From Acorus gramineus (lineage: Eukaryota; Streptophyta; Magnoliopsida; Acorales; Acoraceae), in assembly GCA_030737835.1 (NCBI GenBank), contig CM060850.1, positions 18,886,032 through 18,950,031 of the forward strand: 64,000 nt of DNA. The letters are read 5' to 3'. Shown here piece after piece: positions 23,425-35,759 of this stretch; positions within the stretch are counted from its first letter, which is position 1, and every line of letters begins with the position of its first letter. The notes beneath the pieces are model-generated. The model was not told the DNA's origin and did no database searches. It saw nothing but the letters and a program-made list of their open reading frames with translations. The translations under genes were made by a program, and so were the position numbers.

Positions 23425-26095
23425 CGGAGTAGCGCCACGTCCCGCGAGTGTTAGAGGCCATCAGCATCCTTTCTTTTGATTGTATGTATATATTTCCATG
23501 CTTGGGCACCGTTTGTATATTATTTGGATGTATGTGTGTATATTGGCTCTCACAGGACAGTTGATTATGTATCGAGTCTGTAGTATGTTTTTGAATTACA
23601 GACTCAGTCTTTTAGCTTCCGCTATCTGTGTATATATCATGTCAGCCTTGCTTTTGTCTGTGTTGTCATTTTAGTTGTTGTTTAGTGTATTTTATTGATC
23701 TCCTGTATAGACTGCTGATATCATGTATGCACTTGCCGCGTTCTGGGGACGGCCGCCCTGGGGCGTGACAAACGATCCCACGCTCGCAATATCATTCGTT
23801 AACCCTCTCCCGGGTAGCCTCTGCCTGGTATACTCCCACGATCAGTACGCTCCCGAATGCATCGGTGGTACCTACGGATGAGAGCCCTCTGTCAGGACAG
23901 CTACAACCTGGCCTCTTCAACTCACCGCTCTACACCCTTGGTCCACCGGTAGCCCTTTCCCCGGGTAGTCTTCTACCTGGTATACTCCCATGGTCAGTAC
24001 GTTCCCGAATGCATCGGTAGTACCTACAGATGGGAGCCCTCTGTCAGGACAGCTGTAATCCCGAGAAGTTCCTACATCGGATCCAACGAAGGGGAGAACG
24101 ATCCCATGTTCGCAAAGCGAACCCAATAGAAAACAACTACTCTCGATAATCACTTATCGAGATCAAAACACAGGCATAACAACAATCTATGCAACACACT
24201 CATATTAACCTTAACATAACTAAAGTCCCTAAACAGGAGTAACTGCACAAGCTAGTGGGTCGTAACATCGCCGACCCACCCCACCCTCACCCTCACCCTT
24301 TAGGGGTGACATGGGCCTTTTGGGATAGACTAGGCTGCTCTCCACCCTTGGTCCACCAGTAGCCTCTCCTTCGCGTAGCCTCTACCTGCTCCTTCTCTTT
24401 GAGGAATTAATACAAACACCTTGGGGGAGGTGTGTGAAAGAGAGGAAGAGAGACCAGAAGTTGACGTGGGGAATGGGAGGGAGAGAGAGAGAGAGAGAGA
24501 AGATATTTTGTTTGGGCAAATAAATATCTAAAAGAGGGGTACAAAATGACCAATTCATCCTTGACTAGAAATTCTGGACATGCTTCACTAGAACAGCCAT
24601 AACTTCCTCAATATAGCTCCGAATTGCACAATTCAAAGTCCGTTGGAAATCCAAGAAGATTATCTACAACTTTCATGTTTATGCCAAGATCAAATAATCT
24701 CTCCAGCTATTCCAAAATTAGAGCTAAACATAGAACAGGGCTGCTGCCAGAATTTTTCATCCCCGGGGTATACTTGGTAAAATACCCATAACTTTTACTA
24801 CATGAATACAGTTGATCTAATTCCACTTTTGTACAAAAGCTAACTCAAAACTGGACATCTCATAATAAAATCATATTTAAACCTCTTCATCTTGGATTTT
24901 AACAAAATCAAATCCAAATACCAAATTGAAAATACATAACTTCGAGGAAAAAATTATGTAGCCAAATTTTTCAATCAGAGCGCTCCAAATGACACAGGCA
25001 TAACACCCTTCGTCATCCGGTAACCCTCTCCCGAGTAGCCTCTACCTTGTATACCCCCATGATCAGTACATCTTACCACATGCATCGATAATACCTACAG
25101 GTGGGGGCCCTCTATTAAGACAGCTACAACGCCGGGCAGCATCGACATGGATTCGACGAAGAGGAGAACTATTCCACGCTCGCAATATCATTCGTTAGCC
25201 CTCTCCCAGGTAGCCTCTACTTGGTATACTTCCATGATCAGTACATCTTGCTGCATGCATCGATAGTACCAACAGGTCGGGGCCCTCTATCATGACAGCT
25301 ACAACCCGGGGCGCTTCAACATGAACGATATTGGGAGGAAATACTCCATGTTCGCAAAGTGAACTCAATGGAAAAATCAACTACTCTCAATAATCACATA
25401 CTGATGATATTGAGTACTCTTGAATAAGCCAAAAGGCATATAACCCAACAGGCGGTTCATACACGCGCCTGGCACAGGTAGGCCAAACTTAATGCCTTGG
25501 CCATCAATTTAAGAAAACCGATACAGTAATGAATTCTCCTGAATTCCATATGAGTGCATCACACGGATGCAAGGGATATTACATCGCTTGCGCAATAACT
25601 AATAAGGTACAACCCGACTAAGGGTCATACCCACGCCTAGCATGGGTAGGCACAATTAGTCTAACATGCGCATAACATAATAGAAGAATTCTACCGTAGT
25701 TATGTACATAAACCACATGCACGATAACATAATAATTAATCATGGGGGGGGGGGGTACTCCCTAACATGGATAAAAGCATAAACAACATATCATTCATAC
25801 GTGGTATGGCCTAATTAAACATGCATACAAGGCCATTAGTCATACAAGCATACAAATATACCCTAACATGCGTTGGATATCACCAACTTAAAAGGGAAGG
25901 GTCAAGCGCGATCTCACGCATTAACAGGTGCATGCCAATATTCTCAAACGAACATGAGTCAAGTAGGAACCACATCTACGTACTCAGTTCGCGCAAAGAG
26001 AGAAGGCGAGAGAGAGCTCATCATCTGTAGAAGTTGGTCATAGCTTTGCCCCATTAGCAAGGGTGCAACAACTACACCACGCCCTCAAGTCTTAT

Positions 26096-26588
26096 TGTTG
26101 TGCCTGTGTCATTTGGAGCGCTCTGTTTGAAAATTTGGGTACATAATTTTTTCCTCGAAGTTATGTATTTCCAATTTGGTATTTGGATTTGATTTTGTTA
26201 AAATCCAAGATGAAGAGGTTTAAATATAATTTTATTATGAGATGTCCAGTTTTGAGTTAGCTTTCGTACAAAAGTGGAATTAGATCAACTGGATTCTTGT
26301 AGTAAAAGTTATGGGTATTTTTCCAAGTATACCCCGGGGAGGGAAATTCTGGCAGCAGCCCTGTTCCATGTTTAGCTCTAATTTCGGAATAGCTGGAGAG
26401 ATTATTTGATCTTGGCATGAACATGAAAGTTGTAGATAATCCTCTTGAGTTTCCAACGGAATTGGAATTGTGCAATTCGGAGCTATATCGAGGAAGTTAT
26501 GGCTGTTCCAGTGAAGCATGCGCAGAATTTCTGGTCAAGGACGACTTAGTCATTTCCCTCCTTCCTTAGATATTTGTGTGCAAATAAA

Positions 26589-26625
<37 letters not shown>

Positions 26626-29600
26626 CCCTCCCACATCCCACATCCATTTCAAGCTCTCTCTCTTCCTCTCTCTCAAGCCCCCCAAGTGTTTGATTTAATT
26701 ACACAAAGAGAAGTGAAGGAGAAGGTGAAGAAGGTTTGTGTGGGTGTGTTGTTGTTGATTGATCTCCTCTCTCTCAATTTCCTTTGCATGATCTTCCCCC
26801 CTTGATTTGCAGCCATGGGAGGGCTGAGGAGGCTGAAGAGGTGGTGGTGGTGGTTGAGGTGGCCGTGGGCGCGTCGAGAGCCCCGCACCTCCCCCTTTCC
26901 GTTTCCCTCTTTTGGTAAGTCCTCTTCCCCTTCTTTTTGATTTGTAAGGGCTGTTGGGATGCTTAGGGAAGTCATGCATGCTATGCATATGGGTTAGAGT
27001 GTGTGTGAGAGGTTGGGAAGGGTTAAAATGGGGTTAGGGTTGGCTGGGCGCGCATCGACGCGCAGGCGGGCGCGCAGACGCACACGGGAGCGTGCGCGCT
27101 AGTGCGCAGGTGCGCGCGGAGTGGTCGCGCGGGTGCGCGCGGGAGCTGGCGAGAGCGGGGGTGCGCGCGGGAGTGCGTGCGAGTGGGCGCGGGCGCGCGC
27201 GGGGTAGTGCGCCTGGGCATGCGCCTGGGCGCGGGGCTGGGGACTAGTGCGCGCGCGCGTGCGCGCGCGTGCTGGGGAGTGCGTGGGGTGCTGCACGAGG
27301 GCGCGTGGGCTGGACGCGCAGCGTGCGCGCGGGCGCGCGCGAGCGTGCGGCAGCGCGTCTGGGCGCGCGGGCAGGCGCGCTGCAGTGCGCCGATGGTGCT
27401 GGGGTGCGTGCGTGCGTGCGCATTCGTGCGTGCGCATGTAGGGGGCCATGCGTGTGGCTGCCCGAGGGTTCGGGTAGGTGTCGGGGCACTCGGACTCGCG
27501 TGTGTACGTGCGTGCTCGCATGCGTGCGAGTCCGTATGCATGCTTGTCCGAGTATTGGGTATTTCTAATGATTTCTATGTGTAAATTGTGTTGTTACTCA
27601 CCAAATTCGATGCCCCTACCTTGCAGATCTCGTCGGATGGGATGCGCGAGGTCCCAGGTTGTAAGGTGAGTGGTTTGATTCCAATCCCCCCCCCCTCTCT
27701 AGGGATGCGCTCGACCCGCATAGACGCGCGTCGCGCATCGATGGGGCCCCCTAGCTATAATATGTAGATATTTTGCATGCTAGGGATATACATCCATGTA
27801 TCGTGTATAGAGGCCCGTACATGCCTGGACACCATGTCCTGTACTTAAAAGCCTTGATCTATGCATGTTTTGCTATGATATAACCATGCCACATTAGACC
27901 TTGTATGCTAGGGAAATGCATCCTGACACCATGTTTCATGCTAGGAAAGCCTTGACCTATGCATGTTCCCATTTAGTTTAATTTATTTAAATCAAGATGG
28001 GATTATGTGATTATATTGTTGTAAGCATGCCTTAGAGAATATTATAACCTTGTTGTTATAATATATGTTTCCCCGCATCTTAGTTATGTGCCCTGGAGGA
28101 ATTCTTGAGAATTCATGACATTAGAAATGTTAGGAAGCGTTGTCGACGGATCCAAGAGGATCGCATGCGTGTGGGTAGGCTGTTCTCTTCCCTTCGTTGG
28201 ATCCGTGTAGTGACATCCCCGGCGTTAGACAGGCTGTCCTGACAGAGGGCTCCCATCTGTAGGTACCTCCGATGCATCGGACAGTGCTGATCGTGGGAGT
28301 ATACCAGGTAAGCTACGGAGCGTGGGAGAGGCTACCGGTGGACCAAGGGTGAATAGCAGTCTAGTCAGTCCCAAAAGGCCCATGTCACCCCCTAAAGGGT
28401 GAGGGTGAGGGTGGGGTGGGTCGACGATGTTACAACCCACTAGCTTGTACAGTTACTCTCGTTTAGTGACTGTAATTATTTTAAGGTTAATAGGTGTTGC
28501 GTTGCATAGTTTGTGCCATTCACTGAGTGTGTGGCACACCCCTCGCATATTCTTCTCCTCCAGAGTGGTAGTTGTTTCCATGGGGTTCGCTTTGCGAACA
28601 TGGAATGTTCACTCCCAATGTTGTCCGAGTTGAAGAGGCCGGGTTGTAGCTGTCCTGACAGAGGGCTCCCATCCGTAGGTACCACCGATGCAGTCGGAGG
28701 AGTACCGATCGTGGGAGTATACCAGGTAGACGCTACCCGGAAGAGGGCTAACGAATGATATCACGAGCGTGGAATCGTTCTCCCCTTCGTTGGATCCGAT
28801 GTAGGAACTCCCCGGCGTTGGAGCTGTCCTGACAGAGGGCTCCCATCTGTAGGTACCACCGACGCGTTTGGAGGGCACTGATCGTGGGAGTATACCAGGT
28901 CGAGGCCACGCGAGGGAGAGGCTACCGGTGGACCAGGGGTGTAGAGCAGTCTAAGTCTCTTCCCAAAGTCCCAAGAGTCTCCTTTCAGGAGTGAGGGTGT
29001 GGATGAGGCGAAGACACGTCGCCTCGTGACCCATTCGTTGTTCGACCGTTCCCACAGTTGTTGGGTCCGATCTCATGATCGATGTTGAAGGACATCTTTG
29101 GGCAGATATCTCGATGGAGATGATCTAGTAGTGTTGTGTGGACCAGTAATTCCGGGTCTCATCGACCGACGGTATGGTCTCTCCCCAAAAGTCCCAAAAG
29201 ACTCCCTCCGAGAGTGAGGGTGGGGGTGAGGTTGGTCGCGCCGCCGCGTGACCCAGTTATCCATGGGTTTCTACCCATGTTTTCCTTGAAAGGAAATTGA
29301 TTATGTATTGAACTGTAGTATGGTGATTGGTTTCCAGCCACTCACTGAGCTTGTAGCTCACCCCTCGCATACTGTTTCTTTTCAGGGGCAGTGTTGGGCG
29401 TGGAGCTGGAGCTTTCCTGTGGCGGGATCTTATGGGCGTGGAGCGTTCTTCCGGCGGGTGGCGAGTGTGAGGCTGTCAGCATTCCTAGAGTCATTTTATG
29501 CTTTGTAAATCGTGCATGTGGCACAGGTTGTATTTTCTTTGGTCTAGACTTGGCTCTCACAGGACAATGATTGTGTACTCGGGTCTGTAATAATGTTTTT

Positions 29601-29764
29601 GATTTACAGACATTGTATATATATTATGCTTCCGCTTTTCAGTCAGTTATCATTATCTTGCTTTGCCGCCTTGTGTATTGTTGTTGGTGTCTTTATTGAC
29701 CTCAGGTATTGATAGTGATATTTTATTAATTTTACCACGTCTCGGGGACGCCTGGGGCGTGACA
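26096..29764 (+). mobile_element. Solo LTR (type A), plus strand, 3669 bp, TSD CTTAT
   Basis: CTTAT flanks both sides (26091-26095 and 29765-29769), and the host LTR reads on (CTTAT/TGCAAGGGAATATT). It starts TGTTGTGCCTGTGTCATTTGG and ends GGGGACGCCTGGGGCGTGACA, with an 8-bp loss of GGCCGCCC-type text. Sense features are a CT microsatellite (26591-26622), exon 2 at 26813-26914 (TTTGCAG before, GTAAGT after), the GC-rich block at about 27050-27540, micro-exon 27627-27665, hairpins and G-rich runs. A degenerate repeat array lies at 28640-28930. Confidence 0.94.
26813..26914 (+). other. Putative LTR exon 2 (type A)
   Basis: The block lies between GATTTGCAG and GTAAGT. It begins CC-ATG and one frame stays open to the donor, ending in the phase that would continue into the type A micro-exon (D-L-V-G-W...). 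At 63733 the related copy also begins CC-ATG and is in the same phase. In other copies (4953, 13098, 45318) the ATG is AAG and the frame differs, so the ATG is not a reliable start. Confidence 0.4.
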
Positions 29765-31742
29765 CTTATTGCAAGGGAATATTAGGCATGTGCCTGTTTA
29801 TTAACCCAGGCTTAATTATGCTGGATATTACTAATAATAGGGTAGTATTACTATAAGGGACTACCTAAGTCATGCCATATTCTATATACCCATATAAACA
29901 CAAGATACATGCAACCATGATCATTCACATATAAATACTATACATAGGCCAGTATAAGGTAGAATAAGAGGGTTCTACGCAATATACGAGCTCTAATAAC
30001 CTAGCATGCAAATAGCTAGCATATTATGGGTCAAACATGATCACACGACTTATCTAAATAAGTAGTATAGTCAGGGTGCCCAACGGATGCGCGACGCACG
30101 ACTACGTGCATCCAACGCTTCCCGAAGGGTTGGATCGAACCACTCACCGATACCCGGGTCATCACGCATCCAACTGACGAGATCTGTAAGGCAAGAGCAT
30201 CAAAAGGGGGTGAGTACTTCAAACAAAGACTACCTAACTCTTGATAGTTTCCACAACATGCATAACAACTCCTTGACACACAATCAAGCAAAACTGGTAA
30301 ACCTGCTGCAACCAGCCCTACTATTTGATCTCCACAGCACCAAATACACATCCAAAAATTATGAAATAAATCATACACATTGGATGACATGCTGGGATCA
30401 TAATCCATGAAGACATTATAATCTCATTTTGCCTCTACAAGCCTAAAATAAAATATTTCTAGAAGCAGGTCAATTCCCTTGCGAATCATGACAATCCATC
30501 CAAAAACATGTTCTAACTCACAACATAGGTGTCATAATGACACCAAATTTCATATATAACATCTAGACACATAGATGATCATATTACATGAGGACAAAAT
30601 ATGCCTCTAGGTACCCGATTCACAAGGATCTTAAGGAGACAGAAAATCTGCCTTACTTACAACACAAAGCCACCCCATTCATGCATAAACACAAACACCT
30701 CATGTGCAGCAGCAATTACACCTAACATCACTCTCCCAACAGCACCCACACATACCCACATGTGCTGAAAAATCAGTAGAAAGAAGAGGGGAAAGCTTAC
30801 CAAGAGAGGGGGAGGGAAGGGGAGATGTGGGAGCTCACACGCGTGCCCACGACCACCTCGACCACCACCACCACTACCACCACCTCAATCTTAGCCTCTC
30901 TTCTTCTTGCTGAACCAGAGGGGAGGGGGAACAGGGGATACATGAGGGAGCTAGAGGAGGAGGAGAAAGAAGAGGCAACAACACAACATATGCACACACA
31001 AACCTTGCTCTTCCTTCAAGTGCTTCTTCTTCTCCATCACCTTCTCCTTCTATTTCTCTTCTAACACACACATGAGAGGGAGAGAAGAGAAAAAGAAGCC
31101 TCGGATGGCTTTCTTTTGCTTGAGAGAGAGAGAGATTCAATAACAAATAGGGGGCTTTTAATGAAAATAAAGGGGGTTGAAAGGACCAAATCGTCCCTGA
31201 CAAGAAATTCTGGACAGGCTTCACTAGAACAGCTGTAACTTCCACCATATAGCTCCGAATTGCACAATTCAAAATCCATTCGAAAGCCAAGAAGATTATC
31301 TACAACTTTCATGTTTATGCCAAGATCAAATAACCCCTCCAGCTATTCCAAAATATGAGCTAAACATCAAACAGGGCTGCTGCCAGGATTTTCTCATCCC
31401 CGGGGTATAATTGGACAAATACCCATAACTTTTGCTACATGAATCCAATTGATCTAATTCCACTTTTGTATGAAAGCTAACTCAAAACTGAATATCCCAT
31501 GACAAAATCAGATTTAAACCTCTTCATCTTGGATATTAACAAAATTAAATCCGAATACCAATCGGAATTGCATAACTTCTAAAAAGACGTCAGAATGCAA
31601 CAAAAATTTACAGGTAGGACAATGTCAGTACCAGCAGAACAATTATGCAATCAGAGCACTCCAACTCCCGCAGGTAGCTAAAAGCCAAAAAATTTAGCGA
31701 CTCCAATCGAAAAATAAGGCTCCAAATGACACAGGCATAACA

Positions 31743-31901
31743 TTCTCCCCCCCTTAGGAAATTTAGTCCTCGAAATTTAAGGAAGCCCAAAGGGAAGACA
31801 GAATGTAGAAGTATCACGCATAGAGTCCTTTGCTCCCTAGTGGTCTAAGCACCAGACTGGTACTATGAATGCACTTTAACCAAAGGAACGGTCTTGGTGT
31901 C
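31743..31901 (-). pseudogene. pol: 3' end of the internal region of the 14114-50583 element
   Basis: It starts with the reversed polypurine tract (31743-31756, sense CTAAGGGGGGGAGAA) directly after the LTR end. It then matches the last part of the pol remnants at 1430-1574 and 17183-17330, including the block for CTAGTGGTCT...AAAGGAACGGTCTT. It stops abruptly at 31901, where unrelated LTR-like sequence begins. Confidence 0.75.
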
Positions 31902-32105
31902 TGTAACGCCCCACATTTACCTAACCGTTTATCGGACGGTAAATGGGTCGCTACTAAATTTAATCTAAATACAAGACAAAAATTTGCAGCTCTTTTTTTT
32001 TATGATAACAATATAATAAAACAGATGATAATAAAATATAAATAATATCCAATGCAATCACCAATGGTCTTACAAAATATCAGAGTTTTGTGGAAACAAG
32101 ATACT
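31902..32105 (-). mobile_element. Fragment of a different LTR family
   Basis: The sequence begins TGTAACGCCCCACATTTACC and continues AT-rich. TGTAACGCCCC resembles the reversed 3' end (GGGGCGTTACA) of another plant LTR family. There is no match to the main family apart from the general TG..CGCCCC style. The fragment is about 200 bp with no second end seen. Confidence 0.4.
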
Positions 32106-32693
32106 TGTCACGCCCCAGGGCGGCCGTCCCCGAGACGTGGCAATAATAAAATATCAGCTATCAATACCTGAGGTCAATAAAGACTCCAACAACAACACAC
32201 AAGGTGGCAAAGCAACGATAATGATAACTGACTGAAAGGTGGAAGCATAATATATAAACAATGTCTGTAAATCAAAAACATTATTACAGACTCGAATACA
32301 CAATCATTGTCCTGTGAGAGCCAAGTCTAGACCAAAGAAAATACAACCTGTGCCACATGCACGATTTACAATACATACATGACTCTAGGACTGCTGACAG
32401 CCTCGCACTCGCCATCCGCCGGACGAACGCTCCACGCCCATAAGACCACGCCACAGGGAAGCTCCAACTCCACGCCCAACACTGCCCCTGAAAAGAAATA
32501 GTATGCGAGGGGTGAGCTACAAGCTCAGTGAGTGGCTGGAAACCAATCACTATACAACAGTTCAATACATAAGCACTTTCCTTTCAAGGAAAACATGGGT
32601 GGAAACCCATGGATAACAGGGTCACGCGGCGGCGCGACCAACCTCACCCTCACTCCCGGAGGGAGACTCTTGGGACTTTTGGGGAGAGACCAT

Positions 32694-33745
32694 TGTTATA
32701 TATGTGTCACTTTTAGCCTTTTGGTCACCTTTGGGACATTCTGGCAGTTTTTTGATTTTTTTCATTTTTCGATCGGAACCACTAAAATTTTGGACTATTA
32801 GCTATCATCCTGAGTTTAAGGACTTCGATTGAAAATCTAACTGCATATTATGTGTCCTGGTGCCATTCCCAGCCACTCACGAAAGTTTCATCGAATTCCG
32901 GTAACATTTCAGAATTTCACAGTTCTGAAGCGTATCCGGGTTTTGACCGAGCGAGAAGTCATTGGGAGACTTGACTTGGTCAAGGTGGGCCCCATAAATT
33001 GGTCAAATTGGTTTGGATTTTAGTGTGGTTGGGTTGACTTGGGTCAAACCACACTTAAACCTAATCTTAAGCCTCCCTAATCCTAGTTTAACCTAATCTA
33101 AGTGGGGGTTGATTATAAGTGAGCTAAATATCTTTCTCCCCCCACTATTCATCATCTTCTCCACCAAGTTTTCTCTCTCTTCCCTCTCCTTAAAACCTCC
33201 TTTTGACCTAGCTAAGGTGGTTGAAACCAAAAACCTTAAGAAGAGAAAGGATAGGTGAGCTCCCGATCTACCTTCCGGTGGTCTCGGATTCGAGTTCCCA
33301 CATGCGTGACCCCTTCTCATGCCCTCTTTTCTCCTCTTTTTTCAGCTGTTTTTAGGGCTGAAGGAGACCTTGGTGGTGGTGGCCTTGGAGGAGGTGTTTC
33401 GGTGCGCGAAGAGCAACCGATCTTCCCTTCCTTCCTTTCTTTCCTTGGGTGAGGTTTCCTTTCCTTCCTTTCTTGTTTAGATGCATGTTAGGAAGCTGTT
33501 TTTGAGTAGGGGTGGCTGTGGGTGGCGGTGGGTGGCCGTCGGTGGCGGTCGGTGGCGGTTGGAGGCCATTGGTGGCCGTCAGGGAGGTGGTAGGGCTGTC
33601 CCGGGTTGGCTGGCAAGCAGGCAGGGCAGCGCAGGCAGGCGCAGGGCTGGGCGCTGTCGGGCATGCTGGCATGGCAGCGCGGGCGTGCGCGCGGGTGGAG
33701 CTGGAGTGTGCGGGTGCTGCGTGCTGGGCGCCGTGCGGGGACGTG
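32694..33745 (+). mobile_element. Truncated type B LTR (first ~1.05 kb), plus strand
   Basis: It contains the LTR 5' region, exon 2 at about 33346-33450 (TTTTTTCAG before, GTGAGG after) and the start of the GC-rich block. It ends in GTGCTGGGCGCCGTGCGGGG, where minus-strand pol begins. The junction lies at about 33740-33760. Confidence 0.8.
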
Positions 33746-33756
33746 CGATTATGCGA

Positions 33757-35645
33757 TTCGGTCCCCGGAATCAGATTGATCTCAAACTCGATCGCGCGAT
33801 TTGGCGGTAATCCCAGAAGATCATCGGGGAAAACCTCGGGATACTCTGCCATGACCGGAGTCTGAGTGATATCTGCTCGCAGCGGTGCATCCTTCTGAGC
33901 AATGTACGCTAGAAAGCCCTCGCATCCTCCCTGAAGGAGTCTCCACGCCTGCATGGACGACACGAACCCCAAAGGGGTTACGTCACGATCGCCCACGAAC
34001 TGGAAGGACCTCCGACCCGGAAGGTGGAAAGACACCCTCGGTACACAGAACGGAGGAGTATACGGTCTCCCACGGGCAATGATATCTCCAAGATAGCATC
34101 CAAAGGGGCGGACGCCACGCCCGTCCGTCTCGTGAAAGCGGGAGACACGAACGAGTGTGTGGCTCCGGAATCAAACAACACATTAGCAGGGAGCTGGGAG
34201 ATCTGAACAATACCTCTGACCACGCTGCCTGATGCCTGAGCCTCCTCTGCTGAAAGCGCTGCCACTCGGCCCTAAACAAACTGAGGCTGAGGAGCAGGGG
34301 CACGCCTCGCCGGCTGCGCTGGCTGCCTCCTCTGGTCAGCTCGGCCACCCTGTGGCTGCTGCTGCTGACGCTGAGGCTGCTGCTGTGGCTGGCGCTGAGG
34401 CTGCTGCTGCTGCTGGAACGGCTGCTGAAATGGCTGCTGCTGCAACTGCTGCTGCTGCGGAGGCATCACGCGGGGTCGGCCAGCATCAGGGCAATTATAC
34501 AAGATATGCCCGACGCGCTGACAGTGATAACAGCGCCGCGTCTCTGGTCGCCTCGCCTGGACTGGCACTGCTGCGATGGGTGCTGGACCTCACACTGGCA
34601 CCGCATCTGTTGGAGGAGAGGCAGCCGCTGACTGATCAAAGCGGGGCCTCTTCTTCCTGCGCTGTCCCTGGTCCTGGCTCCTGGGTGGCCTCTGGTCTGC
34701 CGAAGGGGTCGAAGCCCTCACGAGGATCCCGAGGTCTCACTCGACTGTCTTCGCTCGAGACACCAAGTCGGAGTACCTCGTGAATGCCTGGGAGGTAACA
34801 TGCACCCGAATGGCGCTGTTGAGACCAAGCTCGAATCGACGGCACCTCGTCTCCTCGTCCATCACCAAAGCTGGAGCGAATCTGGACAGTCTCGGGAAGT
34901 GCGTGGATTAGTCAGCGACAGACATAGAGCCCTGCGTCAGCTGCTCAAACTCCTGCATCACTATCTGGCGCGTCGAGAACGGGAAGTACTCCTCCAAGAA
35001 ATACCTCCGGAAACCCGTCCATGAAAGCTGCTCCACTCCCTCCGGGATGTCTACTGATCTAGTAGCCCACCAGTCAGCGGCGCTAACCTTCAGCATAAAA
35101 ATGGCCAGGGAGACTCGCTGGCGATCGGTGCAAAGCATGGTCGAGAAGATCGCATCCACCTCCATCAACCATCTCTCTGGAGCAAGGGGATCCACCGTCT
35201 GACCCTGGAACTCGGGAGGGTGGAGCTTCAGAAAGGCTGCGAGGCCACTCTGCTGCACCCGCGCTGCAGCCTCTAGCCCCACCTCCCTCTCCTGGGGATC
35301 CTGAACTCTGACAGCCGGGACCACCACGGGGACTGGGGGTACATCGGGTACCACTGGTGGATCTGCCACCAAGGGGACCTACAGAACTGCCTCACGGGCC
35401 GCCCGCAGCTCTTGAATCTCCCGTGCCTGATCTGCTAATACTCTGGTCTGGGCCTCCAGTGCCCTCGTCTGCGTCTCCACCAAATCTGCTATCCGCACAA
35501 TCGCGCGCTCCCAGGCAGGAGGCTCCTGCGCCGATCCTGGCCTCACGGCCGAGGACTCTCCAGTAGCATCCTTGCCTCTGGTAGGTCCGGAAACCTCCAA
35601 AGGTCGAGAGGGACCACGTCCGCGCCGTCCTCTGCGAGGAGGCAT
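33757..35645 (-). pseudogene. gag-pro: gag-protease remnant with start of reverse transcriptase
   Basis: The ATG is at 35643-35645 (MPPRRGRRGRG...). One frame runs down to about 33978 with only four in-frame stops (TAG near 35380, TAA near 34910, TGA near 34740, TAG at 34272). Parts in order are a basic N-terminus with a coiled-coil-like AQTRVLADQAREIQELRAAR; the retrotransposon gag domain (FLKLHPPEFQG, WLMEVDAIFS, ADWWATR, FRRYFLEEYFP); a Gln-rich linker; the zinc knuckle C-Y-H-C-x4-H-x4-C (about 34465-34520); and the aspartic protease LFDSGATHSFVSP (about 34150-34190). About 34036 a deletion removes the protease C-terminal part and shifts frame into SFHLPGRRSFQFVGDRDVTP and PEVFPDDLLGLPPNRAIEFE. 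The text then ends at GTE, before the RT core. It is the best-preserved coding stretch in the window but not functional. Confidence 0.9.
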
Positions 35646-35747
35646 ATCAGCAACCTAAGAAAACTAGACACTAGGATCAGAATACACATATAGAAATCCT
35701 AGGACTCATCTCTACGAAAAGAAGACCATTGGCTTTGACAGGACCAG

Positions 35748-35759
35748 GCTCTGATACCA
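35748..35759 (-). other. Primer-binding site (initiator-Met tRNA type)
   Basis: The minus strand reads TGGTATCAGAGC a few bases after the LTR end at 35765. The site and the gag ATG at 35645 fix the orientation of this element. Confidence 0.88.

Larger units (their letters stand above)
20909..23770 (+). mobile_element. Solo LTR (type B), plus strand, 2862 bp
   Basis: The copy starts TGTTATATATTATTCAC and ends GGCCGCCCTGGGGCGTGACA. The TSD is AATGA (20904-20908) and AACGA (23771-23775), with one mismatch. It is the clearest forward copy of the LTR splice module: exon 2 at 21578-21680, the GC-rich block at about 21860-22300, micro-exon 22390-22425, hairpin 23334-23348 and terminal exon from 23372. 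A TATA-like ATAAATAAAT lies near 21349-21358. No internal region is present. Confidence 0.94.
14945..25005 (-). mobile_element. Complete Ty3/Gypsy-type element (deletion derivative), minus strand, TSD CCCTT
   Basis: CCCTT occurs at 14940-14944 and 25006-25010. The structure is 3' LTR 14945-17182 (2238 bp), interior 17183-19913 (2731 bp) and 5' LTR 19914-25005 interrupted by the solo LTR 20909-23770 (about 2225 bp when joined). The first base is C rather than T (CGTCACG). Both LTRs lack the same central 1.5 kb, including the GC-rich block and micro-exon, so the deletion preceded insertion. The interior lacks RNase H, so it was probably mobilised in trans. Confidence 0.92.
19914..25005 (-). mobile_element. 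5' LTR of the 14945-25005 element, interrupted
   Basis: This reverse LTR starts TGTCACGCCCCAGGGCGGCC beside the primer-binding site and ends GGCATAACA. It is split by the forward solo LTR 20909-23770. The joined length (about 2225 bp) matches the 3' LTR. It shares the central deletion, with the junction near 24388 (CTACCT/GCTCCTTCTC). Confidence 0.9.
14114..31742 (-). mobile_element. 3' LTR (type A') of the 14114-50583 element, interrupted twice
   Basis: The LTR pieces are 14114-14944, 25006-26095 and 29765-31742. They align in order with the uninterrupted 5' LTR at 46513-50583. Guests are the full element 14945-25005 (TSD CCCTT) and the forward solo LTR 26096-29764 (TSD CTTAT). The micro-exon is 30148-30183 (36 nt, minus; DLVSWMRDDPGI), with a shortened hairpin at 30085-30113. 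A run of 13 G starts near 25744. Confidence 0.87.

Noticed and set aside
34232..34783. Plus-strand frame rich in Ala and Glu over the gag region
   Set aside because: It is the antisense shadow of the gag Gln-rich linker (CAG repeats read as Ala/Glu-type codons on the other strand).
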